A stretch of 64,000 bases of DNA. Origin: Caballeronia sp. dw_276. Its GTDB lineage: Bacteria; Pseudomonadota; Gammaproteobacteria; Burkholderiales; Burkholderiaceae. The stretch's first letter is position 1. Each line of letters starts with the position of its first letter. The notes below the pieces were generated by a model, which searched no databases, was not told the DNA's origin, and was given only the letters and a program-made list of their open reading frames with translations. Both the position numbers and the translations under genes were made by a program. This document shows, piece after piece, positions 45,052 to 58,603 of this stretch. Where the stretch lies: the NCBI RefSeq assembly GCF_018449635.1, contig NZ_JAAVUV010000007.1:353789-417788 (forward strand), read 5' to 3'.

Positions 45052-47169
45052 ATGTCCATGTCGTCGCTTGCTGACAACAACGTGCACGTACGAGACGTAC
45101 TGAACATCGTCAACAACCAGTTGCCGACGCGCCCCACGAGCGACTCCGTCGCGCAGTCGTGGATGCGATGCCTCAAGGAATTCCGGCTCGACCCCGCGCG
45201 CTTTGTCATGCCGCCTGTGCTGACACAGCAGGAACTCACTGCACGGCGCGAAGCGGCGAGCGATCTTATCGCGTGCTCGAAGCTCGAGATGACCACGCTC
45301 TACCAGCAGCTCGCCGACCCGGAACTGGCGGTCGTGCTGGTCGATGCAGACGGCGTGATCGTCCACCAGGTCGCATCCGTCCCCTTCGGCGAAGCGATTG
45401 CGGCAGACGGCCTGCGCGTGGGCGCGCTCTGGAGCGAACGCGAAGCGGGGACGAACGGCATGGGTACGTGCCTCGCTGAGCGCGAATGCATTGCGGTTTA
45501 CCAGCACGAACATTTTTATCCGCGATATACATCGCTGACATGTTCAGCGGCGCCGATCTTCAACGATCGCGGCGAAGTCGCAGGCGTACTCGATGTCACG
45601 AGCCGCTCGAAGCTGCTGCAGCAGCATTCGCTGGTGCTGGTCGGGATGTCGCGGCAGATGATCGAAAATCGTTTGCTCGATGCGCGGTACAGGCACGCGA
45701 ACATGATCCACTTTCACAGCCGCCCGGAATTCGTGGGTACGCTGCACGCCGGCAAGCTCGCGGTAAGCGACGACGGCGTCGTCCTCGCAGCCAGCCGCAG
45801 CGCGCTCTTTCAGCTCGACTTCCGCTCGCATGCGGAGCTGTGCGGCAAACGCATCGAGGAAGCGTTCAACGTGCCGCTGGAAGACATGATCGCGCGCAGC
45901 ATTCGCGGTTCGTTCCATCCGGTGACCGTCTACAGCGCGAACGCCAACAACCGCTTTTTCCTGATCGCTCAAACACCGCGCGACGCCGCGACCAGCGCAA
46001 CCCGCATCCTGATGACGGATCCGTCGAGCCGCGCGGTATCCGCGCCGTCGTCCGCTGCGCCGTCTGGGATCGGGCGCGCCAAAGGTGTCCGGCCAACACG
46101 CGATCTCGCCGTGCAGGACGGCAAGCTGGAAAAACTCGCGCATCTGGAATTCGGCGATCCGCGCATGGCGTCGCAAATCCAGCTCGCCGTGCGCGTGATC
46201 CAGCGCAAGATCCCGATCATCCTGAGAGGCCAGACCGGCACCGGCAAGGAAGTGTTCGCGAACGCGCTTCATAGCATCAGCCCGAACAGCGCTGGCAGCT
46301 TCGTTGCAGTCAATTGCGCATCGTTGCCGGAGAATCTGATCGAGAGCGAGTTGTTCGGTTATCGTGCGGGGGCCTTCACCGGCGCGCAGCGCGAGGGACG
46401 CCGCGGCAAGATCGTGCAGGCGAATGGCGGCTCGCTGTTCCTCGATGAAATCGGCGATATGCCGATGGCGTTGCAAGCGCGCTTGCTGCGCGTGCTCGAG
46501 GAACACGAGGTCACGCCGCTCGGCGCGGAAACCACCGTCAAGGTGGATTTCCAGCTGATCAGCGCGAGCCACAGGAACCTGCTCGAACTCGTGCAAAGCG
46601 GCGCTTTCCGCGAAGACCTCTATTACCGGCTCAACGGTATCGAAATCAACCTGCCGCCGCTGAAAGAACGCGCCGATGCGCTCGCGCTGATGCACCATCT
46701 GCTGGCGGCCGAAGCGGAAGAACCGCCCACGCTGAGCGCCGAAGCGCGTCATGCGCTGTTGAATTATTCGTGGCCGGGCAACATCCGCCAGTTGCGCCAT
46801 GTGCTGCAGATGGCCGTCGCGTTGTGCGATGGAACCGAGATCGACTGCTCGCATCTTCCGGTCGAGATCGTGCAATTCGCGGGTACGACGCAAGCCGCGC
46901 GTCTCGGCATGGGAATGGGATATGGCGTGAACACCGCGCCTGCGGCCGGCCCCTACATGCACGCTGCCGAAGATTCCAACACATCTGAACTCAACGCAAT
47001 TCAGCTCAAGGAACGCGAGACGGTGCTCGAGCTGCTCGATGAACACCGTTGGAATGTCAGCAGCGTGGCCAAGGGACTTGGGATCAGCAGGAACACGCTT
47101 TACAGGAAGATGCATCGATTGCATATCCGGCTTTCGCATGACGGATCGGCGCTTCCTCCCAACGCATGA
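45052..47169 (+). CDS. Sigma-54-dependent activator, AcoR/Fis family
   Basis: 705 residues. The N-terminal half (about 20-330) holds a GAF-type sensor region (GALWSEREAGTNGMGTCLAE) and a PAS-like stretch. The AAA+ domain has Walker A GQTGTGKE (about 393-400), the sigma-54 contact loop GAFTGA (about 440-445) and Walker B GGSLFLDEIGDMP. A Fis-type helix-turn-helix closes it (VSSVAKGLGISRNTLYRKMHRL). AcoR relatives respond to alcohols, ketones or related small molecules. It overlaps the flavoprotein gene by ATGA, so it is part of the C1 island, and -24/-12 promoter matches lie near pqqA and the H4MPT operon. Confidence 0.93.
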   Translation: MSMSSLADNNVHVRDVLNIVNNQLPTRPTSDSVAQSWMRCLKEFRLDPARFVMPPVLTQQELTARREAASDLIACSKLEMTTLYQQLADPELAVVLVDADGVIVHQVASVPFGEAIAADGLRVGALWSEREAGTNGMGTCLAERECIAVYQHEHFYPRYTSLTCSAAPIFNDRGEVAGVLDVTSRSKLLQQHSLVLVGMSRQMIENRLLDARYRHANMIHFHSRPEFVGTLHAGKLAVSDDGVVLAASRSALFQLDFRSHAELCGKRIEEAFNVPLEDMIARSIRGSFHPVTVYSANANNRFFLIAQTPRDAATSATRILMTDPSSRAVSAPSSAAPSGIGRAKGVRPTRDLAVQDGKLEKLAHLEFGDPRMASQIQLAVRVIQRKIPIILRGQTGTGKEVFANALHSISPNSAGSFVAVNCASLPENLIESELFGYRAGAFTGAQREGRRGKIVQANGGSLFLDEIGDMPMALQARLLRVLEEHEVTPLGAETTVKVDFQLISASHRNLLELVQSGAFREDLYYRLNGIEINLPPLKERADALALMHHLLAAEAEEPPTLSAEARHALLNYSWPGNIRQLRHVLQMAVALCDGTEIDCSHLPVEIVQFAGTTQAARLGMGMGYGVNTAPAAGPYMHAAEDSNTSELNAIQLKERETVLELLDEHRWNVSSVAKGLGISRNTLYRKMHRLHIRLSHDGSALPPNA

Positions 47170-47795
47170 GCGAACCGTCAGCGCCCCGGCTATCCACGCC
47201 CGCACCCACGCCTGCGCGCAAGCTTGACCAGTTCAAGCCCGATGCGCGCTTCGCGTGGTGCGTGACCGGATCGGGCCACATGATAGAAGAGTCAATCGAG
47301 CTTGCGCGGCGGTTGTCAGGCGTGGACCTGTTTTTATCGTCGGCGGGCGAAGAAGTCTTGCCGCTCTATGGCTGGCCCTTGCCCAGACTGCGCGAATATT
47401 TTCGCGTGTTCCGCGATAACAGCGCGAGCGGCGTTCCCGTAGGCATGCTTTACGAAGGGAAATATCACACGGTCGTGATTGCGCCTGCAACCAGCAACAC
47501 GGTCGCCAAATGCGCGCTGGGCATTTCAGACACCCTGCCGACCAACCTGTACGCGCAGGCCGGGAAGCAGTGCATTCCAGGCATTGTTTTCGCATGTGAC
47601 ACCGCGCCGAGCGTGATCACGCAGAGTCCTCACGCGTGGGTCGAGGTGCGTCCGCGCAATATCGAACTGCAGCGTGTGGACCAGCTTGCGCTGATCGAGC
47701 ATACGACGGTAGCGCGCTCGCTCGATGAGTTGAAGGCGGCGCTCGATCAACGGCTATCGATACTCGGGCTCGCATGGAACACATCGTCTTCCTGA
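47166..47795 (+). CDS. Archaeal-type flavoprotein, AfpA/DmrB-like (probable dihydromethanopterin reductase)
   Basis: 209 residues. The flavin mononucleotide-binding flavoprotein (HFCD-like) fold is shown by FAWCVTGSGHMIEESIELARRLSG near the N-terminus, HTVVIAPATSNTVAKCALGISDTLPTNLYAQA and PGIVFACDTAPS. Relatives in methanogens (DmrB) and the AfpA proteins of methylotrophs reduce, or are thought to reduce, dihydromethanopterin to H4MPT. A Pro-rich N-terminal tail of about 25 residues precedes the core. It overlaps both neighbours (4 and 22 bp). Confidence 0.85.
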   Translation: MSEPSAPRLSTPAPTPARKLDQFKPDARFAWCVTGSGHMIEESIELARRLSGVDLFLSSAGEEVLPLYGWPLPRLREYFRVFRDNSASGVPVGMLYEGKYHTVVIAPATSNTVAKCALGISDTLPTNLYAQAGKQCIPGIVFACDTAPSVITQSPHAWVEVRPRNIELQRVDQLALIEHTTVARSLDELKAALDQRLSILGLAWNTSSS

Positions 47796-49156
47796 CAGGC
47801 AGGCTTGCCGAACGCAGTTTGCGTCAGGTGCTCGAAGGCATGGCGCCCGCGCCATTCACGTGGGAAGTCCGCGAAATCGGCTTGCAAGTCGCGGCGTTGA
47901 TGACCGCCGACATGATCCGGCGCCGTGTCTCCTTGCCGCTTGCTGCGACCAGGATGATCGTGCCGGGCAAGTGCCGTGGCGATCTCGATCTCTTGAGCCA
48001 GCATTTCGGCGTGGCGGTCGAGCGCGGTCCCGAGGAGGTCAAGGACTTGCCGCAGTTCTTTGGACGCGAGGCGCGGCATCTGGATTTATCGCGCTATGAG
48101 ACAGAAATTTTCGCGGAGATCGTCGATGCGCCGCGGCTTTCGGTTGAGGGTATCGTCGAGCGCGCGTCCGCCTACGCGTCTCAGGGCGCCGATGTAATCG
48201 ATATCGGCTGCTTGCCCGAAACGCCTTTCTTGCATCTCGAAGATTCCGTGCGCACGCTGAAGGAGCGTGGGTATCGTGTGAGCGTGGATTCCATGCGTAC
48301 CGATGAACTCGTGCGTGGCGGCCAGGCCGGCGCGGATTATCTGATGAGCCTCAACGCCGATACGTTATGGATAGCTGATGAAGTTGCATCGGTGCCTATC
48401 CTCGTTGCGCGTGAACCAGGAGATTCGGCTTCGCTCGATGCCGCCATCGATACGATGTTGTCCCGCAACCGTCCCTTTCTCGCCGATCCCATTCTTGATC
48501 CGATTCCGTTTGGACTGGCGGCATCGATAGCGCGATACGTCGCGTTGCGCGCGCGCTATCCGGACATTGGCATCATGATGGGCATCGGCAATGTGACCGA
48601 ACTCACCGAGGCTGATACGAGTGGCATGAATGCCGTGTTGCTTGGCATGGCGGCGGAGTTGCGGGTGAACGCGGTGTTGACGACGTCGGTGAGTTTGCAT
48701 GCGCGGCGCGCGGTGAAGGAGGCGGATGTCGCGCGGCGGATGATGTTTGCCGCGCGCGAGGCGCAGGTTTTGCCAAAAGGGATCTGCAGCGATCTTTCCA
48801 CGCTGCATGACAAGCGGCCTTTTCCTTACGACGCGGGAGAGATCGAGTTGTTTGCCGCGGCCGTGCGCGATCCGAATTTCCGTGTCCAGGTCGCAGCCGA
48901 TGGAATTCATGTCTATAACCGCGATGGGCATCAGGTGGAAAGCGATCCGTTCGCGCTTTATCCCGGGCTGGGGCTGGAGGCCGATGGCGGGCATGCGTTT
49001 TATATGGGGGTGCAGCTGGCGCGGGCTGAGATTGCGTGGAAGCTGGGGAAGCGGTTCGATCAGGATCAGGGGTTGGAATGGGGGGTGGGGGTGGAAAGAT
49101 CCACCGTCGATCTTGATAAATGGGAGGCGGTTGGGAGTACGCGGAGGAAGGGGTGA
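47774..49156 (+). CDS. Dihydropteroate-synthase-like protein (DUF6513-type) of H4MPT synthesis
   Basis: 460 residues. The N-terminal domain (HIVFLTGRLAERSLRQVLEGMAP...IREIG-like) precedes a DHPS-like TIM barrel with YASQGADVIDIGCLPETPFLHLED, YRVSVDSMRTDELVRGGQAGADYLMSLN and a C-terminal region PKGICSDLSTLHDKRPFPYD. The archaeal/methylotroph DHPS-related family is presumed to couple a pterin pyrophosphate to the beta-RFAP product. The last 25 codons are unusually G-rich in sequence, next to repeat copy 2. It is the last gene of the three-gene unit with the activator. Confidence 0.85.
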   Translation: MEHIVFLTGRLAERSLRQVLEGMAPAPFTWEVREIGLQVAALMTADMIRRRVSLPLAATRMIVPGKCRGDLDLLSQHFGVAVERGPEEVKDLPQFFGREARHLDLSRYETEIFAEIVDAPRLSVEGIVERASAYASQGADVIDIGCLPETPFLHLEDSVRTLKERGYRVSVDSMRTDELVRGGQAGADYLMSLNADTLWIADEVASVPILVAREPGDSASLDAAIDTMLSRNRPFLADPILDPIPFGLAASIARYVALRARYPDIGIMMGIGNVTELTEADTSGMNAVLLGMAAELRVNAVLTTSVSLHARRAVKEADVARRMMFAAREAQVLPKGICSDLSTLHDKRPFPYDAGEIELFAAAVRDPNFRVQVAADGIHVYNRDGHQVESDPFALYPGLGLEADGGHAFYMGVQLARAEIAWKLGKRFDQDQGLEWGVGVERSTVDLDKWEAVGSTRRKG

Positions 49157-49178
49157 GTGTAGTCGAGGGGTTGGGGTG

Positions 49179-49875
49179 GGGGTCCTGCTTTTTAGGTCTT
49201 CGCGCGTTCTGTCTTAGCTGTTCTCTTTAGCACTGTTAGCTACTGTCCGTGGCGGCACTTCATTTCTTTGTCCAACGGCGACAAAGAAACGAAGCAAAGA
49301 AAACGCCTCTCAACCGCTAATTCTTAAGTGTCCCCAGCGTGCAGCGACAACGATTTGGTACCCCAAAAGCACGCTCGGCGCATAACCCCGGACAGTTGAA
49401 ACCCTCCCCCTCCGTCAAAGGCAACCCACACGCTTCGCCACCAGTGTGGGAATCCATCAACCAAGCTTCCCCGCTGCGCGCACTGGCGCCCAAACCGAAG
49501 GGTCGGCCGTGCCGGTGGGGAGGCTTTGGGTTCAAGATGCTTTGGATCTAGTGGGCTAAGCCGTTGTTATGCGTAGGCCAGGTTTCCGTATTAACAGATT
49601 CCCACACTGGTGGCGAAGCGTGTGGGTATCCGTGTTCGGAGGGGGAGGGTTTCAACTGTCCGGGGTTATTCGCCGAGCGTGCTTTTGGAGTACCAAAACG
49701 TTGTCACTGCACGCTGGGGACACTTATGAGCGATTGTGGAGAGGCGTTTTCTTTGCTTCGTTTCTTTGTCGCCGTTGGACAAAGAAATGAAGTGCCGCCA
49801 CGCACAGTGGCTAACAGTGCTAAAGAGAACAGCTAAGACGGAACGCGCGAAAGCCAAAGCAGCAACAACCCAGCA
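49179..49875. repeat. Long inverted-repeat element, copy 2
   Basis: The same roughly 700-bp palindromic element as at 9.1 kb, with arms carrying CAACGGCGACAAAGAAACG, TTTGGTACCCCAAAAG and CACACGCTTCGCCACCAG and their mirror complements. The core (TTCCCCGCTGCGCGCACTGG...) is the reverse complement of the core in copy 1, so it is inverted relative to copy 1. It fills the gap between two convergent genes (the DHPS-like gene and cbbA). Frames inside it are not credible genes. Confidence 0.9.
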
Positions 49876-49921
49876 TCAACTCCGCCCCCCGAACCCCAAA
49901 CCCCCAAGCGCCAGCGACCCT

Positions 49922-50959
49922 TTACTGATATCTCTGCGCCATAACCTCCAACCCGACCACCTTGATCTTGTCCGCCTGCCCCGCACATCCAAACGCCTCG
50001 AACCTCGCCACGCATAAATCCCGCGCGGCGGCCGTCGCCGCCTTCAACGCCTGACGCGGGTCAAACTCCCCCCTGGCCATTGCAAGCGACCTCCGCATGG
50101 CCCCGGTCATCGCCAACCTGATGTCGGTATCGATATTCACTTTGCGCACGCCATTCGCAATCCCGCGCTGAATCTCCTCAACCGGCACCCCATACGTCAC
50201 CGGAATCTCGCCGCCATGCTCGCGAATGATCGCCAGCCATTCCTGCGGCACCGACGACGAACCGTGCATCACCAAATGCGTGTCGGGAATCATCTTGTGT
50301 ATGGCAACGATCCTGTCCATCGCCAATATCTCGCCATCAGGCTGACGACTGAACTTGTATGCGCCATGCGACGTGCCAATCGCAATCGCCAACGCATCCA
50401 CCCCTGTAGCTTCAACAAACGCCTTGGCCTGCTCCGGGTCGGTCAACAACTCGTCGCGAGATAACTTCCCTTCGGCGCCGACGCCGTCCTCATCGCCGGC
50501 ATGGCCCGTTTCCAGCGATCCCAGACATCCCAGCTCGCCTTCCACCGATACCCCCACCGCATGCGCCGCCTCGGTCACGCGACGGCTGACCTCGACGTTG
50601 TATGCGTAATCCGCAGGCGTCTTCTGGTCGGGCAACAAAGACCCATCCATCATCACCGATGTAAATCCCGAACGTATCGCCTGCTGGCACACCGACGGAC
50701 TCGCACCGTGATCCTGATGCAGCACGACCGGCAAGTCGGGATGCGCTTCGAGCGCTGCAAGCACGAGGTGGCGCAAGTACGGCTCGCCCGCGTATTTGCG
50801 GGCCCCGGCCGACGCCTGAAGGATCACGGGACTTCGCGTCGCATGGGCGGCCTGCATGATCGACTGGATCTGCTCCATGTTATTTACGTTGAAAGCCGGC
50901 ACGCCATAACCGTACTCGGCCGCGTGATCCAGCAACTGACGCAATGCAATGAAAGGCAT
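49922..50959 (-). CDS. cbbA: Class II fructose-1,6-bisphosphate aldolase (Calvin-cycle subtype)
   Basis: 345 residues starting [15 protein letters not shown], 7 nt after GGAG. Class II motifs: [11 protein letters not shown] with zinc His81/84 and Asp83, [19 protein letters not shown], and a HGSSSVP zinc-site His in the second half. In the Calvin cycle it makes fructose and sedoheptulose bisphosphates. It is the last gene of the cbb operon, 53 bp after cbbT; repeat copy 2 lies just beyond it. Confidence 0.94.
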   Translation of the reverse strand: MPFIALRQLLDHAAEYGYGVPAFNVNNMEQIQSIMQAAHATRSPVILQASAGARKYAGEPYLRHLVLAALEAHPDLPVVLHQDHGASPSVCQQAIRSGFTSVMMDGSLLPDQKTPADYAYNVEVSRRVTEAAHAVGVSVEGELGCLGSLETGHAGDEDGVGAEGKLSRDELLTDPEQAKAFVEATGVDALAIAIGTSHGAYKFSRQPDGEILAMDRIVAIHKMIPDTHLVMHGSSSVPQEWLAIIREHGGEIPVTYGVPVEEIQRGIANGVRKVNIDTDIRLAMTGAMRRSLAMARGEFDPRQALKAATAAARDLCVARFEAFGCAGQADKIKVVGLEVMAQRYQ

Positions 50960-51012
50960 ATCGGACTCCGTAATATCGATGAAATTCCGGGACTCAATGA
51001 ACGCGTCGAGCT

Positions 51013-53064
51013 TCAGCAAGCGATCCTGCCGGCCTCGCCGATCACGCGCTCAACCGTCAAGCCGAAATACTGGAACAACGCTTCGGCGGGCGCGGATTCG
51101 CCAAAGCTGTCGATACCGATTACACCGCCCTCAAGCCCCACGTACTGCCGCCAGAAGGCGGTCACGCCGGCTTCGATCGCAATACGCGGCACGTTCGGCG
51201 GCAACACGCGGTCGCGCCACGCACGTGACTGGCGATCGAACACATTGGTAGAAGGCATCGACACCACCCTTGCAAGCACACCGTTCTCGCGTAAAGGCTC
51301 GATAGCCGCCAATGCAAGCGCGACCTCGGAACCCGTCGCGATCAACACCACGCGCTTCGCCACACGGCCCATGGGCTCCGGCCAGTCGCGCAGCACATAA
51401 CCGCCGTGCGCGATCGCATCAATCTGTTCTTCATCGCGCGACACGAACGGCAAGCTCTGGCGGCTCAATAACAGACACGACGCACGATCGCGATCGACCG
51501 CACACACCCACGCCTGCGCGGTTTCCACCGTGTCGCAAGGGCGCCAGACATCGAGGCCGGGAATGAGCCGGAGACTTGCCGCATGTTCGATCGATTGATG
51601 CGTGGGTCCATCCTCGCCCAAGCCAATCGAGTCGTGCGTAAAGACAAAGACGGCGCGCAATTTCATCAACGCGGCCATGCGCAACGCATTCCTCGAATAG
51701 TCCGAGAAAGTAAGGAACGTGCCGCCAAAAGGCAAATATCCACGATGCAACGCGACACCGTTCAAGGCCGCGCTCATGCCGAATTCACGCACGCCGAAAT
51801 GCACGTAGTTGCCGCCGTGCAGCGTGCCGCCTTCGGCATTTACCGTGACCGCCTCTTTCCATCGCGTCAGATTGGAACCCGTGAGATCGGCCGACCCTCC
51901 GAGCAACTCAGGCAACGCGCGCGCCAATCCTTCTATGGCCTGTTGCGAGGCCTTGCGCGTTGCTATCAATTGACCCGCATGGTCCGCATCCTGCACCAGC
52001 GCCGACGCCGCCGCGCGCCATTGCGCCGGCAACGCGCCACGCATGCGCCGCTCAAACTCGGAAGCCTCGCGCGGATACTGCCTACGGTATGCATCAAAAC
52101 GAATGTTCCAGTCCGACTCTGCCTTCCTGCCGCGTTCTCGCGCGTCCCATCGGCTACGTATTTCAGCGGGGATATCGAAAGGTGCATGAGGCCAGTCGAG
52201 CGCGCGGCGCGTCGCTGCGACTTCATCTGCGGCAAGTGGCGCGCCGTGTACGTCGTGCGTTCCGGCCATCGACGGCGCGCCTTTTCCAATGACGGTCTTG
52301 CAGCAGAGCAACGTCGGCTTTCCAGCGGATCGGGCAGCGGTTATTGCACGATCGACGACGTCGACATTGTGACCATCGACGTCGCGCACGACATGCCAGC
52401 CATAGGCTTCGAAGCGCGCGGGGGTATCGTCGGCGAACCAGTTCGCTACGTGTCCGTCGATCGAAATGCCGTTGTCATCGTAGAGCACGGTCAGCTTGCT
52501 TAAGCCCAACGTGCCCGCAAGCGACGCCGCCTCGTGCGAGATGCCTTCCATCAGGCATCCATCGCCAACAAAAACATACGTCCGATGATCAACGACCGCA
52601 TGCCCGGGACGATTGAATTCCTGCGCGAGCAGCGCCTCGGCAAGCGCCATTCCAACCGCGTTCGCCAGGCCTTGCCCGAGCGGTCCGGTCGTCGTTTCAA
52701 CGCCTGGCGTGAGGCCCACTTCGGGATGACCCGGTGTCTTGCTATGCAATTGCCGGAAACGCTTCAGTTCATCGAGAGGCAGGTCGTATCCCGTTAAATG
52801 CAACAGGCCGTACAACAACATGGAACCGTGTCCGTTCGATAAAACGAAGCGGTCCCTGTCAGCCCAATCCGGATTGTGCGGGTTGTGTTTCAGATGCCGG
52901 CTCCATAACGCCACGGCGATCTCGGCCATGCCCATCGGCATGCCGGGATGACCCGACTTCGCCTGGCCGACTGCATCGACGGCCAGCATGCGAAGCGCGT
53001 TTGCCATCAGACGAGTGTCGTCTTGAACGACGGGCGGTGAGTGTTGCTCGATGACTGCGTCCAT
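51013..53064 (-). CDS. cbbT: Transketolase
   Basis: 683 residues starting [11 protein letters not shown], 7 nt after GGAG. TPP-enzyme landmarks: [56 protein letters not shown] with DDNGISIDG, and [24 protein letters not shown] in the Pyr domain; catalytic Glu region [10 protein letters not shown]. It interconverts sugar phosphates for RuBP regeneration. Position between cbbP and cbbA confirms the Calvin-cycle copy; another transketolase probably exists elsewhere. Confidence 0.95.
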   Translation of the reverse strand: MDAVIEQHSPPVVQDDTRLMANALRMLAVDAVGQAKSGHPGMPMGMAEIAVALWSRHLKHNPHNPDWADRDRFVLSNGHGSMLLYGLLHLTGYDLPLDELKRFRQLHSKTPGHPEVGLTPGVETTTGPLGQGLANAVGMALAEALLAQEFNRPGHAVVDHRTYVFVGDGCLMEGISHEAASLAGTLGLSKLTVLYDDNGISIDGHVANWFADDTPARFEAYGWHVVRDVDGHNVDVVDRAITAARSAGKPTLLCCKTVIGKGAPSMAGTHDVHGAPLAADEVAATRRALDWPHAPFDIPAEIRSRWDARERGRKAESDWNIRFDAYRRQYPREASEFERRMRGALPAQWRAAASALVQDADHAGQLIATRKASQQAIEGLARALPELLGGSADLTGSNLTRWKEAVTVNAEGGTLHGGNYVHFGVREFGMSAALNGVALHRGYLPFGGTFLTFSDYSRNALRMAALMKLRAVFVFTHDSIGLGEDGPTHQSIEHAASLRLIPGLDVWRPCDTVETAQAWVCAVDRDRASCLLLSRQSLPFVSRDEEQIDAIAHGGYVLRDWPEPMGRVAKRVVLIATGSEVALALAAIEPLRENGVLARVVSMPSTNVFDRQSRAWRDRVLPPNVPRIAIEAGVTAFWRQYVGLEGGVIGIDSFGESAPAEALFQYFGLTVERVIGEAGRIAC

Positions 53065-53096
53065 GGGAATGCTCCTTTTAACAATGAACAAAACGC

Positions 53097-53969
53097 TCAG
53101 GCTCGGGCGCGGCGATCGAGCAATTGCAGGATCAGCGGCGTGAAGATGAGTTGCATGGCAATCCCCATCTTTCCGCCCGGCACGACGATCACGTTTGGAC
53201 GCGACATGAACGAGTCGTGCAGCATGGTGAGCAAATACGGGAAGTCGATACCCTTCGGGCGCGCAAAACGGATCACGACAAAACTTTCATCGGGCTGCGG
53301 AATCTCGCGCGCGGTGAACGGGTTCGATGTATCTACAGTCGGCACGCGCTGGAAGTTGACGTGCGTGCGCGAGAATTGCGGACAGATATAGTTCACGTAA
53401 TCCGGCATGCGGCGCAGGATGGTATCGACCACGGCCTCGTGCGAATAACCGCGCAGGTTTTGATCGCGATGCAACTTCTGGATCCACTCCAGATTGATGA
53501 TCGGCACTACGCCCACAAGCAGATCGGCGTGCTTTGCCACATCGACTTTATCCGTCACGGCGGCGCCATGAAGGCCTTCATAGAACATCAGGTCCGTGCC
53601 TGATGTAACGTCTTCCCAGGGCGTGAAGGTGCCCGAATCCTGTTTGTGAATCACGGCTTCTTTCTCGTCGTGCACGTAATGGCGGATCTGGCCACCGCCG
53701 CTTTCGCCGTAGGTCTGGAACAGTTGCGCGAGTTCTTCCAGCAAGTTGGCTTCGGGACCGAAGTGACTGAAGTTATGTACGCCGTCGCGTTCACTTTGCT
53801 TGAGCGCCTCGCGCATGCCAAGCCGGTCGTGTCTGTGGAACGCATCGCCTTCCACAATCTGCGCATTGATCTTTTCGCGCCTGAAAATATGCGTGAAGCT
53901 CTTCATGACGGTTGTCGTGCCCGCGCCGCTCGAGCCGGTCACCGCAATGATCGGGTGTTTGAGTGACAT
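53097..53969 (-). CDS. cbbP: Phosphoribulokinase
   Basis: 290 residues, the short proteobacterial type. The P-loop region GSSGAGTTT (residues 12-20), [21 protein letters not shown] and [20 protein letters not shown] are family signatures. It phosphorylates ribulose 5-phosphate to ribulose 1,5-bisphosphate, the reaction specific to the Calvin cycle. It lies 32 bp upstream of cbbT and 38 bp after cbbF. Confidence 0.96.
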   Translation of the reverse strand: MSLKHPIIAVTGSSGAGTTTVMKSFTHIFRREKINAQIVEGDAFHRHDRLGMREALKQSERDGVHNFSHFGPEANLLEELAQLFQTYGESGGGQIRHYVHDEKEAVIHKQDSGTFTPWEDVTSGTDLMFYEGLHGAAVTDKVDVAKHADLLVGVVPIINLEWIQKLHRDQNLRGYSHEAVVDTILRRMPDYVNYICPQFSRTHVNFQRVPTVDTSNPFTAREIPQPDESFVVIRFARPKGIDFPYLLTMLHDSFMSRPNVIVVPGGKMGIAMQLIFTPLILQLLDRRARA

Positions 53970-54007
53970 AACGTGTCTCCTGGTTTCGTGTCCGGATTCG
54001 GGTTCGC

Positions 54008-55105
54008 TCAGACCGGGGCTTCGGGCAGGAACAGAGACCGTGTGTTGAAGAGAGGCGATGTAAAAGGCTTGTCCTCGCCGCGATCGTAGTCGGCGTGATA
54101 GCGCGCAATGCGCTCGACTTCGTTCTTCGATCCGAGGATGACGGGCACGCGTTCATGCAACGCGCGAGGCAACACGTCGAGGATGCGCTCGCGTCCGGTG
54201 ATCGACATGCCGCCGGCTTGCTCGACCAGGAAGCTCATTGGGCTGGCTTCGTACAGCAGACGCAGGCGGCCTTGCATCGCGGGCGTCTTGAAGTCGCGCG
54301 GGTACATGAAGACGCCACCGCGCATCAGGATGCGGTGAACCTCGGCGACCATCGAAGCAATCCAGCGCATGTTGAAATCGCGTTCGCGGCAACCGCTGCG
54401 GCCGTCCTTGCACTCCTGCACGTAACGCCGCACGGGCGGTTCCCAGAAGCGTTCGTTCGATGCGTTGATTGCGAACTCACACGTGTCTTGGGGAATGCGG
54501 ATGTCGGAATGTGTCAGCACGAAGTTGCCGACCTCGCGATCAAGCGTGAACCCGTGCGTGCCGTTTCCGACGGAAATCACAAGCATGGTGGACGGACCAT
54601 AAACCGCGTAACCCGCCGCCACTTGCTCATGGCCAGGGCGCAGGAACGCATCGCGGACTCCTGAATCAGCGTTCGCTTCGCTGGAAATTCTCAGGACGGA
54701 AAAGATCGAACCGACCACACCGTTGATATCGATGTTCGAGGATCCATCCAGCGGATCGAACGCCAGCAGATATTCGCCGCGCTGATACCCGGGCGGAATC
54801 GCATACACGTCTTCCATTTCTTCGGACACCATGCCCGCAAGCAAGCCGTCCCACTCGCAATGCTGCAGGAAGATCTCGTTGGTCGCGATGTCGAGCTTCT
54901 TCTGCTCTTCGCCATGCGTGTTGATACTCGACGCCGATCCGTAGTTGCCGCCCAGCGCGCCCTTGGTCAACTGTGCGGAGATAGTCTTGATCGAAGCGGC
55001 GACATCGATCAGCAACGCGGAGAGACCGCTTGCCTGAACCGGCGATGGACTGCGATCGAGCGTATCGATAAGAAACTTGGAAAGTGTTGTCCGTCCGTCC
55101 AGCAT
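54008..55105 (-). CDS. cbbF: Class I fructose-1,6-bisphosphatase
   Basis: 365 residues starting [12 protein letters not shown], 6 nt after GGAG. The metal-site motif [15 protein letters not shown] (Asp117, Asp120) and the earlier SEEME acidic region are intact, as is [32 protein letters not shown]. It hydrolyses fructose (and likely sedoheptulose) bisphosphate. The gap to cbbX is 23 bp. Confidence 0.95.
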   Translation of the reverse strand: MLDGRTTLSKFLIDTLDRSPSPVQASGLSALLIDVAASIKTISAQLTKGALGGNYGSASSINTHGEEQKKLDIATNEIFLQHCEWDGLLAGMVSEEMEDVYAIPPGYQRGEYLLAFDPLDGSSNIDINGVVGSIFSVLRISSEANADSGVRDAFLRPGHEQVAAGYAVYGPSTMLVISVGNGTHGFTLDREVGNFVLTHSDIRIPQDTCEFAINASNERFWEPPVRRYVQECKDGRSGCRERDFNMRWIASMVAEVHRILMRGGVFMYPRDFKTPAMQGRLRLLYEASPMSFLVEQAGGMSITGRERILDVLPRALHERVPVILGSKNEVERIARYHADYDRGEDKPFTSPLFNTRSLFLPEAPV

Positions 55106-55128
55106 GGCGCACTCCTGAGAAGTTGTGA

Positions 55129-56064
55129 TCAAGCGGGTCTGGGCGGAGGCGCATCAAACACACGGCTCGCGCGGATATCAGTGGCGGACAACAAGGTCAA
55201 CGCATCGGAACTCGACGGGCCGGCGCCTTGCATTGCATCGGCGAAAATGCGGCTCGCCTGACGCAAGCGCGCGCGGTCCAGCGCGTTGCGGATCGAGCGT
55301 GCATTGGCGAAATTCGGTTGGCTAATGCGGCGCGCGAGATAATCCTGGAACGCAGCGCGCGCTTCGGCATCGAGCCTGTAATGCATGCGCGAAAGCATGC
55401 CTTCGGCAATTTCAAGCAACTCGGCGACGTCGTAATCAGGGAACGTGATGTGGTGCGCAATGCGCGACCGAAAGCCCGGATTGCTCTGGAAAAAGGTTTC
55501 CATCCGTTGCTCGTAACCCGCGAGAATCACAACCAGATCCGAGCGCTGGTTCTCCATGACCTGCAGCAGAATCTCGATCGCTTCCTGACCATAGTCGCGC
55601 TCGTTCTCGGGGCGGTACAGGTAATACGCTTCATCGATGAAAAGTACGCCGCCCATCGCGCGCTTGAGTACCTCGCGGGTTTTAGGCGCTGTATGGCCGA
55701 TGTACTGACCCACGAGATCGTCACGCGTAACTGAAACAAGATGCTTGCGCCGGATATAGCCTAACCTGAACAGCACGTCCGCCATGCGCAGCGCAACGGT
55801 CGTCTTGCCTGTGCCCGGATTGCCTGAAAAACACATGTGCAAGGTGGGCACGCCGCTCGCAATGCCAAGCGTTTCGCGCGCACGTTCCACCAGCAGTTGC
55901 GCCGCGACCTCCTTGATACGCGTCTTCACGGGCGTCAACCCCACGAGATCGCGGTCCAGTTCGGCGAGCACCTCGCCAACCGTCGATTCGCGAAACAACG
56001 CAACGAGATCGACGCTCGGTTGCGCGGATTCAAGTACTGGCAGGTCGGCGACGGCTGACGACAT
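55129..56064 (-). CDS. cbbX: CbbX, red-type RuBisCO activase (AAA+)
   Basis: 311 residues from [10 protein letters not shown] (GGAG 6 nt upstream; an in-frame TTG two codons earlier is possible). Walker [10 protein letters not shown] (81-89), the pore-loop region [16 protein letters not shown], Walker [13 protein letters not shown], and the sensor region [21 protein letters not shown]. It remodels red-type (form IC) RuBisCO by pulling on the large-subunit C-terminus, so it matches the RuBisCO type encoded next to it. Confidence 0.96.
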   Translation of the reverse strand: MSSAVADLPVLESAQPSVDLVALFRESTVGEVLAELDRDLVGLTPVKTRIKEVAAQLLVERARETLGIASGVPTLHMCFSGNPGTGKTTVALRMADVLFRLGYIRRKHLVSVTRDDLVGQYIGHTAPKTREVLKRAMGGVLFIDEAYYLYRPENERDYGQEAIEILLQVMENQRSDLVVILAGYEQRMETFFQSNPGFRSRIAHHITFPDYDVAELLEIAEGMLSRMHYRLDAEARAAFQDYLARRISQPNFANARSIRNALDRARLRQASRIFADAMQGAGPSSSDALTLLSATDIRASRVFDAPPPRPA

Positions 56065-56077
56065 GTTCAACTCCTTT

Positions 56078-56491
56078 TCAGTTGCGGGCGGGCGGTTGAT
56101 CCAGTGAATAGGCTTTTATCGCGTAATGCTGGACGCGGCCCTGCACGTCTTGCCGTTCAAGGCGGAAGCCCGGTTCATAGTCCGGACGATTCACGATGAA
56201 AGAAAGGCGCATGGTCTCGAAGCCGCGCACCGAATCAAATGCGTTGACCTTGATGTACTGCTGCGGATAAGCATTGCGGCATGCGGTAACTTCCATCATC
56301 GCGCCCGCTCCATCCTTCAGGTCGAACATCGGCAAGCCCCACATTTCCCAGTAGGTATTGCGCGGATGCGGGTCGTCGGTGTATTCCACCGAACATGCCC
56401 AGCCCTGCTGTAACGCATAGTCGATCTGCAAGCGAATTTCTTCGTCGTTGAGTTCGGGGAGAAATGAAAACGTGCCTTGGGTGATTCGCAT
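56078..56491 (-). CDS. cbbS: RuBisCO small subunit (form IC, red type)
   Basis: 137 residues starting [19 protein letters not shown], preceded by GAGAGG. Small-subunit signatures are [29 protein letters not shown] and [22 protein letters not shown]. The C-terminal extension ([26 protein letters not shown]) is typical of red-type enzymes, where it forms the central beta-barrel. It assembles with CbbL as L8S8. Confidence 0.96.
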   Translation of the reverse strand: MRITQGTFSFLPELNDEEIRLQIDYALQQGWACSVEYTDDPHPRNTYWEMWGLPMFDLKDGAGAMMEVTACRNAYPQQYIKVNAFDSVRGFETMRLSFIVNRPDYEPGFRLERQDVQGRVQHYAIKAYSLDQPPARN

Positions 56492-56518
56492 GGCGTGCCT
56501 CTCGTTCAAGGTGTTGGT

Positions 56519-58483
<1,965 letters not shown>

Positions 58484-58603
58484 TTAGCTGAAATCTGACG
58501 CGCGGCTTTCACCGCTGTTCGTTTAATGCAATAACTGTTTAAAGTCATTTCAACGTCATAACCGCCGGCCTTTAGTGCGCTGCGTCGACCAGCGTTTCCC
58601 GCC